Shown here one piece after another: positions 25,415 through 32,938 of a DNA stretch of 64,000 bases; position 1 is the stretch's first letter; the number at the start of each line of letters is the position of its first letter. The notes under the pieces are model-generated. The model was given only the letters and a program-made list of their open reading frames with translations, was not told the origin of the DNA and made no database searches. Made by a program: the position numbers and the translations under genes. Source of the DNA: Cellulosimicrobium arenosum (lineage in GTDB: Bacteria > Actinomycetota > Actinomycetes > Actinomycetales > Cellulomonadaceae); assembly GCF_014837295.1 (NCBI RefSeq), contig NZ_JACYHB010000003.1:124001-188000 (forward strand), read 5' to 3'.

Positions 25415-26601
25415 CCGACGTCGGGTTCATGCTGCTGGTCACCGCCGCGTGCGCGGTGGTGGTGGGGTTCCTCGGAGCGTGGGCGGTGCGTCGGGCCGGG
25501 CGGGTGTCGCTCGTGCTCGCGCTCGTCCTGGCCGCGCTCGTCCCGTTCGCCGCCGTCGTGGTCGCGCTGACGGTGAACGTGTCCGCGATGTTCCTGTCCG
25601 AGCACGACGCCGGGGTGGTGCGGCTCGTCCTGATCGCGTCCTCGGTGCTCGCGGTCGTGATCGCGCTCGTCCTCGGGCGGACCGTGGCCGACGACGCGCG
25701 GCAGGTCCGCGAGCTCGCCCGCCGGCTCGGGGACGACGCCGGCGGGGCGGCAGCGACGTCGGGTGACGGGTCGCCGGCGTCCACCCCGAGCGCGGCGCCG
25801 GCGACCGCGGAGCTCGCCTACGTCGTCGCCGAGCTCGAGCAGACGCAGCGACGCCTGGACGCGGCCCGCGAGAGCGAGCGCGCCGCGCAGGCGGCGCGGC
25901 GCGAGGTCGTCGCGTTCGTCAGCCACGACCTGCGCTCGCCGCTCGCCGGTGTCCGCGCCGCCGCCGAGGGTCTGCAGGACGGCGTGTTCGCCGACCCGCG
26001 CCCGGCGCTCGACGGCATCGTGGCCGCGACCGAGCGCATGGCTCACATGATCGAGGACCTCGCCGAGCTGGCCCGGGACGACCGGCCCCGGGCACGTCCC
26101 GCCGCCCAGGAGGTCGACGTCGCCGTGGTGCTCGAGCGCGTCGCCGCGCACGCCCGCCCGCTCGCGGGCTCGGTGGGCGTCGAGCTGCGGGTCGAGGTGG
26201 GCGCGGACGTCCGCGTGCCCGGGGATCCCGGGGAGATCGAGCGGGTCCTGGACAACCTGGTCGCGAACGCCGTGCGGGCGAGCGGGCACGAGGCGCGGGG
26301 CGCCCGTGGAGCTGTCTCGGGGCACGGCGGGCCCGCCGGCGTCGTGACCGTGGAGGCGAGGATCGTGGACGGGGCGGCGCGCGTCGTCGTGCACGACACG
26401 TGCGGGGGCATCCCGGCCGACGCGCTGCCGCACCTGGCGACGGCCGGTTACCAGGTCGCGGACGGGCCGGCGGGGTCCGCCGGGCTCGGGCTCGCGTTCG
26501 TCGACCGTGTGGTGGACCAGCACGGCGGGAGCCTCGACGTCGCGTCCTCCGACGACGGGTGCCGCGTCGAGGTGCGCCTGCCGGCGACGGGTCGTGCGTG
26601 A
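25411..26601 (+). CDS. Membrane sensor histidine kinase
   Basis: 396 residues. Three to four helices in the first 95 residues with only short loops outside, so the signal is probably sensed within or near the membrane. Then a HAMP-like/coiled segment, the H-box VVAFVSHDLRSPLAGVRAAAEG (His about 172), N-box VLDNLVANAVRAS, G1 VHDTCGGIP and G2 GSAGLGLAFVDRVV. Signals to the regulator encoded 4 nt upstream in the same operon. The inserted GHEARGARGAVSGHGG loop before G1 is unusual but does not break a motif. Confidence 0.9.
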   Translation: MTDVGFMLLVTAACAVVVGFLGAWAVRRAGRVSLVLALVLAALVPFAAVVVALTVNVSAMFLSEHDAGVVRLVLIASSVLAVVIALVLGRTVADDARQVRELARRLGDDAGGAAATSGDGSPASTPSAAPATAELAYVVAELEQTQRRLDAARESERAAQAARREVVAFVSHDLRSPLAGVRAAAEGLQDGVFADPRPALDGIVAATERMAHMIEDLAELARDDRPRARPAAQEVDVAVVLERVAAHARPLAGSVGVELRVEVGADVRVPGDPGEIERVLDNLVANAVRASGHEARGARGAVSGHGGPAGVVTVEARIVDGAARVVVHDTCGGIPADALPHLATAGYQVADGPAGSAGLGLAFVDRVVDQHGGSLDVASSDDGCRVEVRLPATGRA

Positions 26602-26691
26602 CGCGTCCGCCCGGGAGGCGCGCAGCACGAACGAGGACCGGTCCGGCACGCACTGGCGACGGGGTGCGCCCGAGGCATAGCGTCGGGTTCC

Positions 26692-27429
26692 ATGGCACTC
26701 CAGCTCGTCCAGGTGAACATCAAGGCCGGCGACGAGGCGACGCTCGGCCGGTTCTGGGCCGCCGCGCTCGGCTGGGACATGTCCAGCGAAGGACCCGGCG
26801 TGGTGAACCTCGTGCCCGCCGGCCTCGACTGGCCGGACCCCGCGGCCGTGTGCGTCGACCTCGTCGTCGTCCCGGACCCCGAGACCGTGCGGTACCGCAC
26901 GCACCTCGATCTCGCGACGACCTCTGCGGCCCACCAGGCGGAGCTGGTCGCGCGGCTGGTCGAGCTCGGCGCGACGCGCGCCGACGTGGGTCAGGGCGAC
27001 GTGCCGTGGCAGGTCCTGGCGGATCCGGAGGGCAACGTGTTCTGCGTGCTCGAGCCCCGGGCGGTCTACCAGGACACCGGTCCGATCGCCGCGGTCGTCG
27101 TCCAGTGCGCGGACCCGCGGGCCATGGCCCGGTTCTGGGGCGAGGCCGCGGGCTGGACCGTGCACGAGATCTCCGACGACCTCGCGAGGCTGCGGTCGGC
27201 CGAGGGCGTCGGGCCGTACCTGGAGCTCGTCCGCACGCCCGGCCCGACGACGGCGCAGAGCCGCATGCACATCGACCTGCTGCCCTACCCGGGCGACGAC
27301 CAGGCGGCGGAGGTCGCGCGCCTGCGGGCCATGGGGGCCACGGACACCGACGTCGGCCAGGGCGACGTGCCCTGGATCTGCCTCGCCGACCCGGAGAACA
27401 ACGACTTCTGCGTCCTCCACAGACCCTGA
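26692..27429 (+). CDS. Two-domain VOC family protein
   Basis: 245 residues made of two glyoxalase-like modules (about 1-118 and 123-245). Each begins with a LVQVNIKAG or AVVVQCADP strand, has a RFWGEAAGW-type turn, and ends in DVGQGDVPW followed by LADPEN, so the two halves are clear duplicates. Leaderless ATG 8 nt after TAGCGT. Substrate unknown. Ends 1 bp before palindrome copy B. Confidence 0.85.
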   Translation: MALQLVQVNIKAGDEATLGRFWAAALGWDMSSEGPGVVNLVPAGLDWPDPAAVCVDLVVVPDPETVRYRTHLDLATTSAAHQAELVARLVELGATRADVGQGDVPWQVLADPEGNVFCVLEPRAVYQDTGPIAAVVVQCADPRAMARFWGEAAGWTVHEISDDLARLRSAEGVGPYLELVRTPGPTTAQSRMHIDLLPYPGDDQAAEVARLRAMGATDTDVGQGDVPWICLADPENNDFCVLHRP

Positions 27430-27430
27430 C

Positions 27431-27501
27431 CCCCCCGCCGAACACGACCTGAAGGTCGTTCTGACGCTCTTCGCGACCCCCAGGTCGTGCTCGACGGGGG
27501 G
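27431..27501. repeat. Convergent-junction palindrome, copy B
   Basis: Arms 27431-27458 and 27474-27501 (28 bp, four mismatches), with CACGACCTGAAGGTCG against CGACCCCCAGGTCGTG. Fills the entire 72-bp gap between the VOC gene and the epimerase gene, which face each other. Same family as copies A, C and D. Confidence 0.8.
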
Positions 27502-28542
27502 TTAGCGCGTGACCAGGTTTGCCAGGCCTTCGGGCGCCCGGATGTGGGCGTGCCAGCTCAGGACGCTTGCGGCCCTGGCGCTCGACGCCGTGACGTGGCG
27601 GACGTCGCCTCCGCGCCACTCGCCCGTGACCACCGGCTCCGGGGCGTCGAGGAGCGCGGCGACGCGGCGCGCGACGTCCCCGATCGTCGTCACCTCGCCG
27701 GAGCCGACGTTGAAGGGCTCGACCCGGCCGGGGCCCTGCGGCTGCTCGGCGGCGGCGAGGACGGCGCGCGCGACGTCGTCCACGTGCACGAGGTCGCGGC
27801 GCTGGCCGCCGTCCTCGAACACGCGCGGCGCGCGGCCGTGCTCGGCCTCGGAGCGGAAGATCGAGACGACTCCCGCGTACGGGGTGTCGCGCGGCATGCC
27901 CGGGCCGTAGACGTTGTGGAACCGCAGCGCGGTCGCGGTCGCCCCCGTCGCGCGGGTCCACGCGGCGAGGACGTGCTCGCCGTGCACCTTCGTCGCGGCG
28001 TAGACGTTGCGCGGGTCGAACGGCGCGTCCTCGGCGACCAGGCCGGGCGTCAGGACGCTGCCGCACACCGGGCAGCGCGGGTCGAACACGCCGGCCGCGA
28101 GGTCGGCCTCGTCCCGCGGCGGCGCCGGCTGGGTCCCGTGCTCCGCGCAGGAGTAGGCGCCCTCGCCGTAGACGACCATCGAGCTCGCGAACACGACGTG
28201 GGGGACCGCCTCCTGCGTGGCCGCTGCCCGCAGCAGGACCGCGGTCCCCAGGTCGTTCGACGACACGTAGTCGTCCACGTCGTCGATCCCGACGCCGAGA
28301 CCGACCTTCGCGGCCAGGTGCACGACGACGTCCCGCCCGTCCAGCGCCTCGCCGACCACGTCCGGGTCCCGCACGTCGCCGCGGACGACCGGGACGCCGT
28401 CCGGCAGCGTGGGTGGCGGCCGGTCCCCGTGGACGTCCGCCCGCAGCGAGTCGAGGACGCGGACGTCGTGGCCGGCGGCGGCGAGGGTGCGGACGGCGGC
28501 GGACCCGATGAAGCCCGCCCCGCCCGTGACGAGGATGCGCAT
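27502..28542 (-). CDS. GalE-like NAD-dependent sugar epimerase with a zinc-finger-like insert
   Basis: 346 residues, extended short-chain dehydrogenase. Seen: RILVTGGAGFIGSAAVRTL (NAD loop), VVHLAAKVGLG, FASSMVVYGEG, the YAATK catalytic pair (Tyr/Lys about 175-179), LRFHNVYGPGMP and RDLVHVDDVARAV. Between Ser and Tyr there is an insert with SCAEHG and RCPVCG, which could bind zinc. Length and insert match M. tuberculosis GalE3/Rv0536 as I remember it. In that pathway an epimerase could turn a methylthio-ribose unit into the xylo form. Leaderless ATG 6 nt after GATGCT; box 4 is 34 bp further up. Confidence 0.85.
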   Translation of the reverse strand: MRILVTGGAGFIGSAAVRTLAAAGHDVRVLDSLRADVHGDRPPPTLPDGVPVVRGDVRDPDVVGEALDGRDVVVHLAAKVGLGVGIDDVDDYVSSNDLGTAVLLRAAATQEAVPHVVFASSMVVYGEGAYSCAEHGTQPAPPRDEADLAAGVFDPRCPVCGSVLTPGLVAEDAPFDPRNVYAATKVHGEHVLAAWTRATGATATALRFHNVYGPGMPRDTPYAGVVSIFRSEAEHGRAPRVFEDGGQRRDLVHVDDVARAVLAAAEQPQGPGRVEPFNVGSGEVTTIGDVARRVAALLDAPEPVVTGEWRGGDVRHVTASSARAASVLSWHAHIRAPEGLANLVTR

Positions 28543-28588
28543 CGTGCCAGCATCCCCGCCCGCGCCGGACCGTGCAGCCTCGCACCGG

Positions 28589-28605
28589 CTGACGGTCGCC
28601 TGACG
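28589..28605. promoter_or_regulatory. CGTCAG direct-repeat box 4 (before the epimerase gene)
   Basis: Minus strand CCGTCAGGCGACCGTCAGCC, repeats at 28589-28594 and 28600-28605. Identical over 20 bp to box 5. Centred about -55 from the epimerase start. Confidence 0.6.
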
Positions 28606-28642
28606 GCCGGGACCACGACACCGGACCCGCCCGTCAGGTGCG

Positions 28643-29485
28643 TCAGGCGCGGCGCTCGCGGCGGTAGAGCCTGCGGGACCAGACGTAGCCCGCGACCCCG
28701 ATCGCCACGCACCAGGCGACCGCCTGTGCCGCGACGCTGCCCTCGAGGCCGGCGCCGCCGGCGAGCAGGCCCCGGGTCGTCTCGATGATCGGGGTGAAGG
28801 GCTGGTGCTCGGCGAACCAGCGCACCGCGCCGGGCATGGTCTCGACGGGGACGAAGCCGCTGCCGAGGAACGGCAGCAGGAGCAGCAGCATGGGTGCGTT
28901 GCTCGCCGTCTCGACGCTGCGCGAGCTCAGGCCCATCGCGACGCACAGCCAGTTGAGAGCGAGCCCGAGCAGGACGAACAGGCCGACGAGGGCGAGCCAG
29001 TCGAGCGCGTCGGCGTCGGGCCGGTAGCCCATCGCGACCGCGGCACCGAGCACGAGGACGAGGGCGGCGAGCGCCTGCACCACGAACCCGAGCACCTGCC
29101 CGGACAGCACGGAGCCTGGCGCGATCGCCATGGTCTTGAACCGGGCCATGATCCCGGTCGTGGCGTCCATCGCGGCGCTGGTCGCGACCGACGTCGCGCC
29201 GCCGACCATGGTGATCACGAGCAGCGTCGGCGTGATGTAGTCGAGGTAGGCGGCGCGTCCCTCCGCGCCGGTTGTGACGCCGGGGGCGACACCGGCGCCG
29301 AAGGCTCCGCCGAAGACGTAGACGAACAGCACGAGCATGACCAGCGGCCCGGCGACGAGGAACACGGTCAGGCCCGGGTAGCGCACGGCGCGCAGCAGGC
29401 TGCGCCGCAGCATGATCAGGACGTCGGCGACCGGGCGTGGACGCGCGGTCGGCGGAGCGACGGGGGCGGTGGCGACGGTGGTCAT
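28643..29485 (-). CDS. ABC-2 type transporter permease (DrrB-like)
   Basis: 280 residues, six helices. Starts with a Pro/Thr-rich tail, then VLIMLRRSLLRAVRYPGLTVF, and has the ABC-2 signature region FLGSGFVPVETMPGAVRWFAEHQPFTPIIE (landmark about 215-245). Its ATG overlaps the ATPase stop codon by 4 nt. Forms an exporter with that ATPase, probably for a drug or lipid. Confidence 0.9.
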   Translation of the reverse strand: MTTVATAPVAPPTARPRPVADVLIMLRRSLLRAVRYPGLTVFLVAGPLVMLVLFVYVFGGAFGAGVAPGVTTGAEGRAAYLDYITPTLLVITMVGGATSVATSAAMDATTGIMARFKTMAIAPGSVLSGQVLGFVVQALAALVLVLGAAVAMGYRPDADALDWLALVGLFVLLGLALNWLCVAMGLSSRSVETASNAPMLLLLLPFLGSGFVPVETMPGAVRWFAEHQPFTPIIETTRGLLAGGAGLEGSVAAQAVAWCVAIGVAGYVWSRRLYRRERRA

Positions 29486-30288
29486 CGGACGTTCTCCTTG
29501 TCGTTCACGGACGAGGGCGCGGGGTCGGTGGGCTCGAGCTCGGTGGACGGCTCGGTCAGGGCCAGGAACACGTCGTCGAGCGAGCCGGTGTCGTGCACCG
29601 CCTTGAGCTCGGCCGGGGTGCCCTCGGCCACGATGCGGCCGTCGTTCAGCACGGCGACCGAGTCGGCGAGCTGGTCGGCCTCCTCGAGGTACTGGGTGGT
29701 GAGCAGGATCGTGGTGCCCGCGGTCACGAGCGACCGGACCTCGTCCCACAGGGTGCGACGGCTGCGGGGGTCGAGCCCCGTCGTGGGCTCGTCGAGGAAG
29801 ACGACGGACGGGGCGCCGACGAGCGTCATCGCGAGGTCGAGCTTGCGCCGCATGCCGCCCGAGTACGTCGCCACGGTCCTGCCGGCGGCCTCGGTGAGGC
29901 CGAAGCGTTCCAGCAGCTCGGCGCAGCGGCGTCGGCCGCGGGCCCGGCCGAGGTGGTGCAGGTCGGCCATGAGGTGCATGTTCTCGAGGCCGGTGAGCAG
30001 GTCGTCGACGGCGGTGATCTGACCCGTGACGCCGATCGAGGCACGGACGGCACCGGGCTCGCGGGCGATGTCGTGGCCGGCGACGCGGACGGTGCCGGCG
30101 TCCGCCCGCAGCAGGGTCGACAGCACGCCGACGGCGGTGGTCTTGCCGGCCCCGTTGGGGCCGAGCAGTGCGGTCACGGTGCCCGCGGGGACGGCGAGGT
30201 CGATCCCGTCGAGCACGAGCTGGGTGCCGGCCTTCGAGCGGTAGGACTTGCGCAGCCCCCGGACGTCGATGGCGAGGTTCTCGTCCAT
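29482..30288 (-). CDS. ABC transporter ATP-binding protein (DrrA-like)
   Basis: 268 residues. Walker A GPNGAGKTTAVGV (about 43-55), signature TYSGGMRRKLDLAM, Walker B VVFLDEPTTGLDPRSRR and the H-loop TTQYLEEADQLAD. The C-terminal extension with FLALTEPSTE is the daunorubicin-resistance type. Third gene of RHH - DUF4097 - ATPase - permease; the RHH protein and its 11-bp repeats probably set expression. Confidence 0.92.
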   Translation of the reverse strand: MDENLAIDVRGLRKSYRSKAGTQLVLDGIDLAVPAGTVTALLGPNGAGKTTAVGVLSTLLRADAGTVRVAGHDIAREPGAVRASIGVTGQITAVDDLLTGLENMHLMADLHHLGRARGRRRCAELLERFGLTEAAGRTVATYSGGMRRKLDLAMTLVGAPSVVFLDEPTTGLDPRSRRTLWDEVRSLVTAGTTILLTTQYLEEADQLADSVAVLNDGRIVAEGTPAELKAVHDTGSLDDVFLALTEPSTELEPTDPAPSSVNDKENVR

Positions 30289-30315
30289 GGTCTCTTCTCC
30301 TGGGTGTGGTGGGTC

Positions 30316-31158
30316 TCAGGGGCGACGGACGACGATGTCGCCGTAGCCGGTGGTGGCACGCACCTCGGCGGTGGCCTCGTCCTCGACGGGGCCCGCCGTG
30401 GGGGTCAGGCGGTTGCGGACGGAGCCGTGCTCCGACGCGACGTCCAGATGGGCGGCGACCCCCTCGGGCACGCCGATCTCGATGCTCCCGAACGACGTGG
30501 TGAGCGACACGCTGCCGGACTCGAGGTCGTTCACCTGGATCCCCGCGTGGGCGGAGCGGGCGACGACGGCACCGCGGACCCGACCGAGCGCGATGTCCCC
30601 GTGCGCCCCGACGACCTCGAGGGAACCGGTGACCGAGCCGACGGTGGTGGTGCCGTTGCTCGCCCGGATCGTGCCGTCGCCGGCGATCTCGCCGACCCGC
30701 ACGCTGCCCGCGCCGACCTTGATGTCCGTGGTCCCGAGCGCCCGGCCGACGACCGCGGAGCCGGCCGAGACCTTGAGGGTGAGCCGGTCCACGTCGTCGA
30801 GCCGGGCGTCGCCCGCGGACAGCGTCATGTCGACGACGCCGAGCGCGCCCTCGGCGAGGAGCGCGCCGGCCTTGCCCCGGACGTCCGAGCCCGCGGGCAG
30901 CTCGACGGTGACGTTCGCGGTGCCGGCGGCGAACGGGAGGACGAACTGCTTCCAGGAGCCCGGGTAGGTGATCGTGACGGCGTCGCCGTCGCGCTCGACG
31001 CGGACGTCCTGGGCGGCCCGGACGCTGCCGGACTTCGTGGGGTCGGTGGGCAGGACGGTGACCACGACGTCCTCGCGCTCCCCGGCGACGACGTGCACGT
31101 TCGCGAACGGCACCTCGACGACGACCGGGACGGGGTGGGTGGTGGGGAAGGTGGGCAT
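30316..31158 (-). CDS. DUF4097 beta-strand-repeat protein
   Basis: 280 residues with about 12 short repeats of the type LTLKVSAGSAVVGRALG / IKVGAGSVRVGEIAG, a beta-helix like DUF4097/DUF4098 adhesin-like folds. No signal peptide or helix, so cytoplasmic. GGGAG lies 5 nt before the ATG. In actinobacteria such genes commonly sit between an RHH gene and an ABC transporter, as here; the role is unknown. Confidence 0.8.
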   Translation of the reverse strand: MPTFPTTHPVPVVVEVPFANVHVVAGEREDVVVTVLPTDPTKSGSVRAAQDVRVERDGDAVTITYPGSWKQFVLPFAAGTANVTVELPAGSDVRGKAGALLAEGALGVVDMTLSAGDARLDDVDRLTLKVSAGSAVVGRALGTTDIKVGAGSVRVGEIAGDGTIRASNGTTTVGSVTGSLEVVGAHGDIALGRVRGAVVARSAHAGIQVNDLESGSVSLTTSFGSIEIGVPEGVAAHLDVASEHGSVRNRLTPTAGPVEDEATAEVRATTGYGDIVVRRP

Positions 31159-31252
31159 GGCAAGGCTCCCTCGATGGCGGGTTCGATCGGGTGGTGTCGC
31201 TGTGAGTCGCGGTGGTGTCAGCCGGCGGTGCCGGCGGAGGGCGGAGGGCTGG

Positions 31253-31804
31253 TCAGCGCACCCAGCCGGTGATGCGGTTCCCTGAGCGCTGTGCGGGCCG
31301 GTCCTGTGCCGCGGGCCGACCGGTGGCCTGCTCGAGCGCGGCGGAGACGCTGCGCACGAGCCAGGTGTTGACGGAGACGCCGTCGCGGGCGGCGGCCACC
31401 TCGACCTGCGACTTGAGGTGGTCGGGCAGGCGCAGGGTGGTGCGGGTCGTGGCCGCCGAGACCGCGTCGGCGTCCGCGTCCGCGACCTGCGACGGCGCGG
31501 TTTCCGGGGACGGCACGGAGCCTGCTCTCGGCGCGGGCAGGTCCCCTTGGTCGGCGGGCACCGCGGGTGCGGTGACGACGAACTCCGGCGACCCGCCGCG
31601 CAGGCGGACGTCCACGGAGCCGGGCGCGAGCTCGGCCGAGATCTCCCCGGCCGCGTCCGAGAGGGCGTCGAGGAGGACGAGCCGCGCGGCGGCGTCCAGG
31701 GGTGCGGTCAGGCGGCCGGCGAGGTCGCGTGCCTCGTCGCCGCCCGCGGCGGCAGCGGTGGCGAGCTGCCGGTGCAGCTCGTCGACGTATCGGGTGATCT
31801 CCAT
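31253..31804 (-). CDS. Regulator with C-terminal RHH domain (HicB/Arc-like)
   Basis: 183 residues: a helical N-terminal part (1-45), a beta-rich middle (50-80), an Ala/Asp-rich linker and an RHH domain at about 117-160 (TTRTTLRLPDHLKSQVEVAA, then DGVSVNTWLVRSVSAAL). Likely a DNA-binding regulator of its own operon, since an array of TATGAC half-sites with 11-bp spacing covers its start codon. First gene of the ABC exporter operon. Confidence 0.85.
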   Translation of the reverse strand: MEITRYVDELHRQLATAAAAGGDEARDLAGRLTAPLDAAARLVLLDALSDAAGEISAELAPGSVDVRLRGGSPEFVVTAPAVPADQGDLPAPRAGSVPSPETAPSQVADADADAVSAATTRTTLRLPDHLKSQVEVAAARDGVSVNTWLVRSVSAALEQATGRPAAQDRPAQRSGNRITGWVR

Positions 31805-31836
31805 GACGCCACTATGACACCACTATGACGTCATGG
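31801..31836. promoter_or_regulatory. Array of ATGAC half-sites over the RHH start codon
   Basis: CATGAC, TATGAC and TATGAC start at 31802, 31813 and 31824 (11-bp spacing), and an inverted GTCATGG ends the array, so CCATGACG (31801-31808) faces CGTCATGG (31829-31836). RHH dimers bind such short sites side by side on one DNA face. Confidence 0.65.
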
Positions 31837-31850
31837 CAAGAGGGTTGGTG

Positions 31851-32747
31851 TCACCTCGTGTTTCGGCACGCACGCGCGGGGAGCAGACCTGCCCGGGGCT
31901 CGCCGAGCCCGAGCATCGCGACCGCGACCTCGCCGGCGGCTGCGTCGGGGATCGCCGTCGCGGCCTCGAGCACGAGCAGCGTCGCACCGGGGATCTCGCG
32001 TGCGAGGGCTCGGCCGTTGCCGACCGGGAAGAACGGGTCGCGGGCGCCGTGCACCACCAGCGTGGGGACCGCGAGGTCGGTGAGCCGCTCGCGCCAGCGC
32101 GGCGTGCAGTCGAGCGCGGCGAAGATCGTGCCCAGCTGGTTGGCCATCTGCACCGCGGGCCCCGTGCCGGGGGTGCGGTCCCACGTGCGCCCGGCACGCT
32201 CCTGCGCGGCGGCAGGGTCGTTGCCGAGGATCTCCGCTCCTGCGGCGGCGAACTCCGCCACCGCGGCGCGGTCGGACCAGTCGGGCTTCGAGCGGGAGAA
32301 CAGCCGACGCATGGTCGCGGCGTCATGATCGGGCAGGTCGTCGTCGGCCGGCCCCGGAGCGACGGGTCGCGTCCCGACGAGAGTCAGGGCGGAGAACGCT
32401 GCCGGGTGGTCGAGGGCCGCGACCTGGGCGACCATCCCGCCGACGCCGATCCCGGCCAGGTGCGCCGGCCGGTCGTCGAGCGCGCGGGCGAGCGCCGCTG
32501 CATCGGCGGCAAGGTCTCGCAGCGTGTACTGCGGAGCGGCGGGATCGAGGGTGGTGGAGGCGCCGGCGTCGCGCAGGTCGTACCGCACGACGTGGCGACC
32601 GCCGCCGGCGAGCGCGGCGCACAGCGCGTCGGGCCAGGAGAGCATGGTCGTCCCGCCTGCGAGCAGCACGAGCGGTGCTGTGTCGTCGCCGAAGTGCTCG
32701 ACCCCGAGCGTCACCCCGCCGACCTCGACCGTCGTCGTCACGTCCAT
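31851..32747 (-). CDS. Alpha/beta-hydrolase fold protein lacking catalytic residues
   Basis: 298 residues with the fold's order: VVRYDLRDAGAST, the nucleophile elbow region LAGIGVGGMVAQVAALDHP, and VPTLVVHGARDPFFPVGNG. The elbow reads G-I-G-V-G-G where active enzymes have G-x-S-x-G-G, so the Ser is Gly. The His expected after the last strand (GHDLP in relatives) is replaced by ATAIP. The acidic Asp remains. Probably a pseudoenzyme, or a binding protein. ATG 32747; its stop is 47 bp before the RHH gene start, so read-through into that operon is possible. Confidence 0.75.
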   Translation of the reverse strand: MDVTTTVEVGGVTLGVEHFGDDTAPLVLLAGGTTMLSWPDALCAALAGGGRHVVRYDLRDAGASTTLDPAAPQYTLRDLAADAAALARALDDRPAHLAGIGVGGMVAQVAALDHPAAFSALTLVGTRPVAPGPADDDLPDHDAATMRRLFSRSKPDWSDRAAVAEFAAAGAEILGNDPAAAQERAGRTWDRTPGTGPAVQMANQLGTIFAALDCTPRWRERLTDLAVPTLVVHGARDPFFPVGNGRALAREIPGATLLVLEAATAIPDAAAGEVAVAMLGLGEPRAGLLPARACRNTR

Positions 32748-32860
32748 GAGGCTCCGTCCGTCGTGGGCAGCAGGCCGCCCGGGTTCGGGACAGCCTTCGA
32801 CACCGTTGACGATCCCCGCCGCGGGAACTCATCGCGGCACGTGCACCCGACCGCCGGCGG

Positions 32861-32877
32861 CTGACGGTCGCCTGACG
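32861..32877. promoter_or_regulatory. CGTCAG direct-repeat box 5 (before the MTA-phosphorylase-like gene)
   Basis: CTGACG at 32861-32866 and 32872-32877, that is CGTCAG repeats on the minus strand, 48 bp before TAGCGT (32926-32931). Orientation is opposite to boxes 1-4 relative to the gene, but 20 bp are identical to box 4. Confidence 0.5.
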
Positions 32878-32938
32878 GTCCGGCCGCCACGCATCCCGGC
32901 CGGGCGACGTCGGGCCCGGAACGGCTAGCGTGACGGTC

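Noticed and set aside
28632-28646. CGTCAGGTGCGTCAG near the ABC permease stop codon
   Set aside because: Looks like the regulon box but the period is 9 bp, not 11, it overlaps coding sequence, and no promoter follows in either useful direction.
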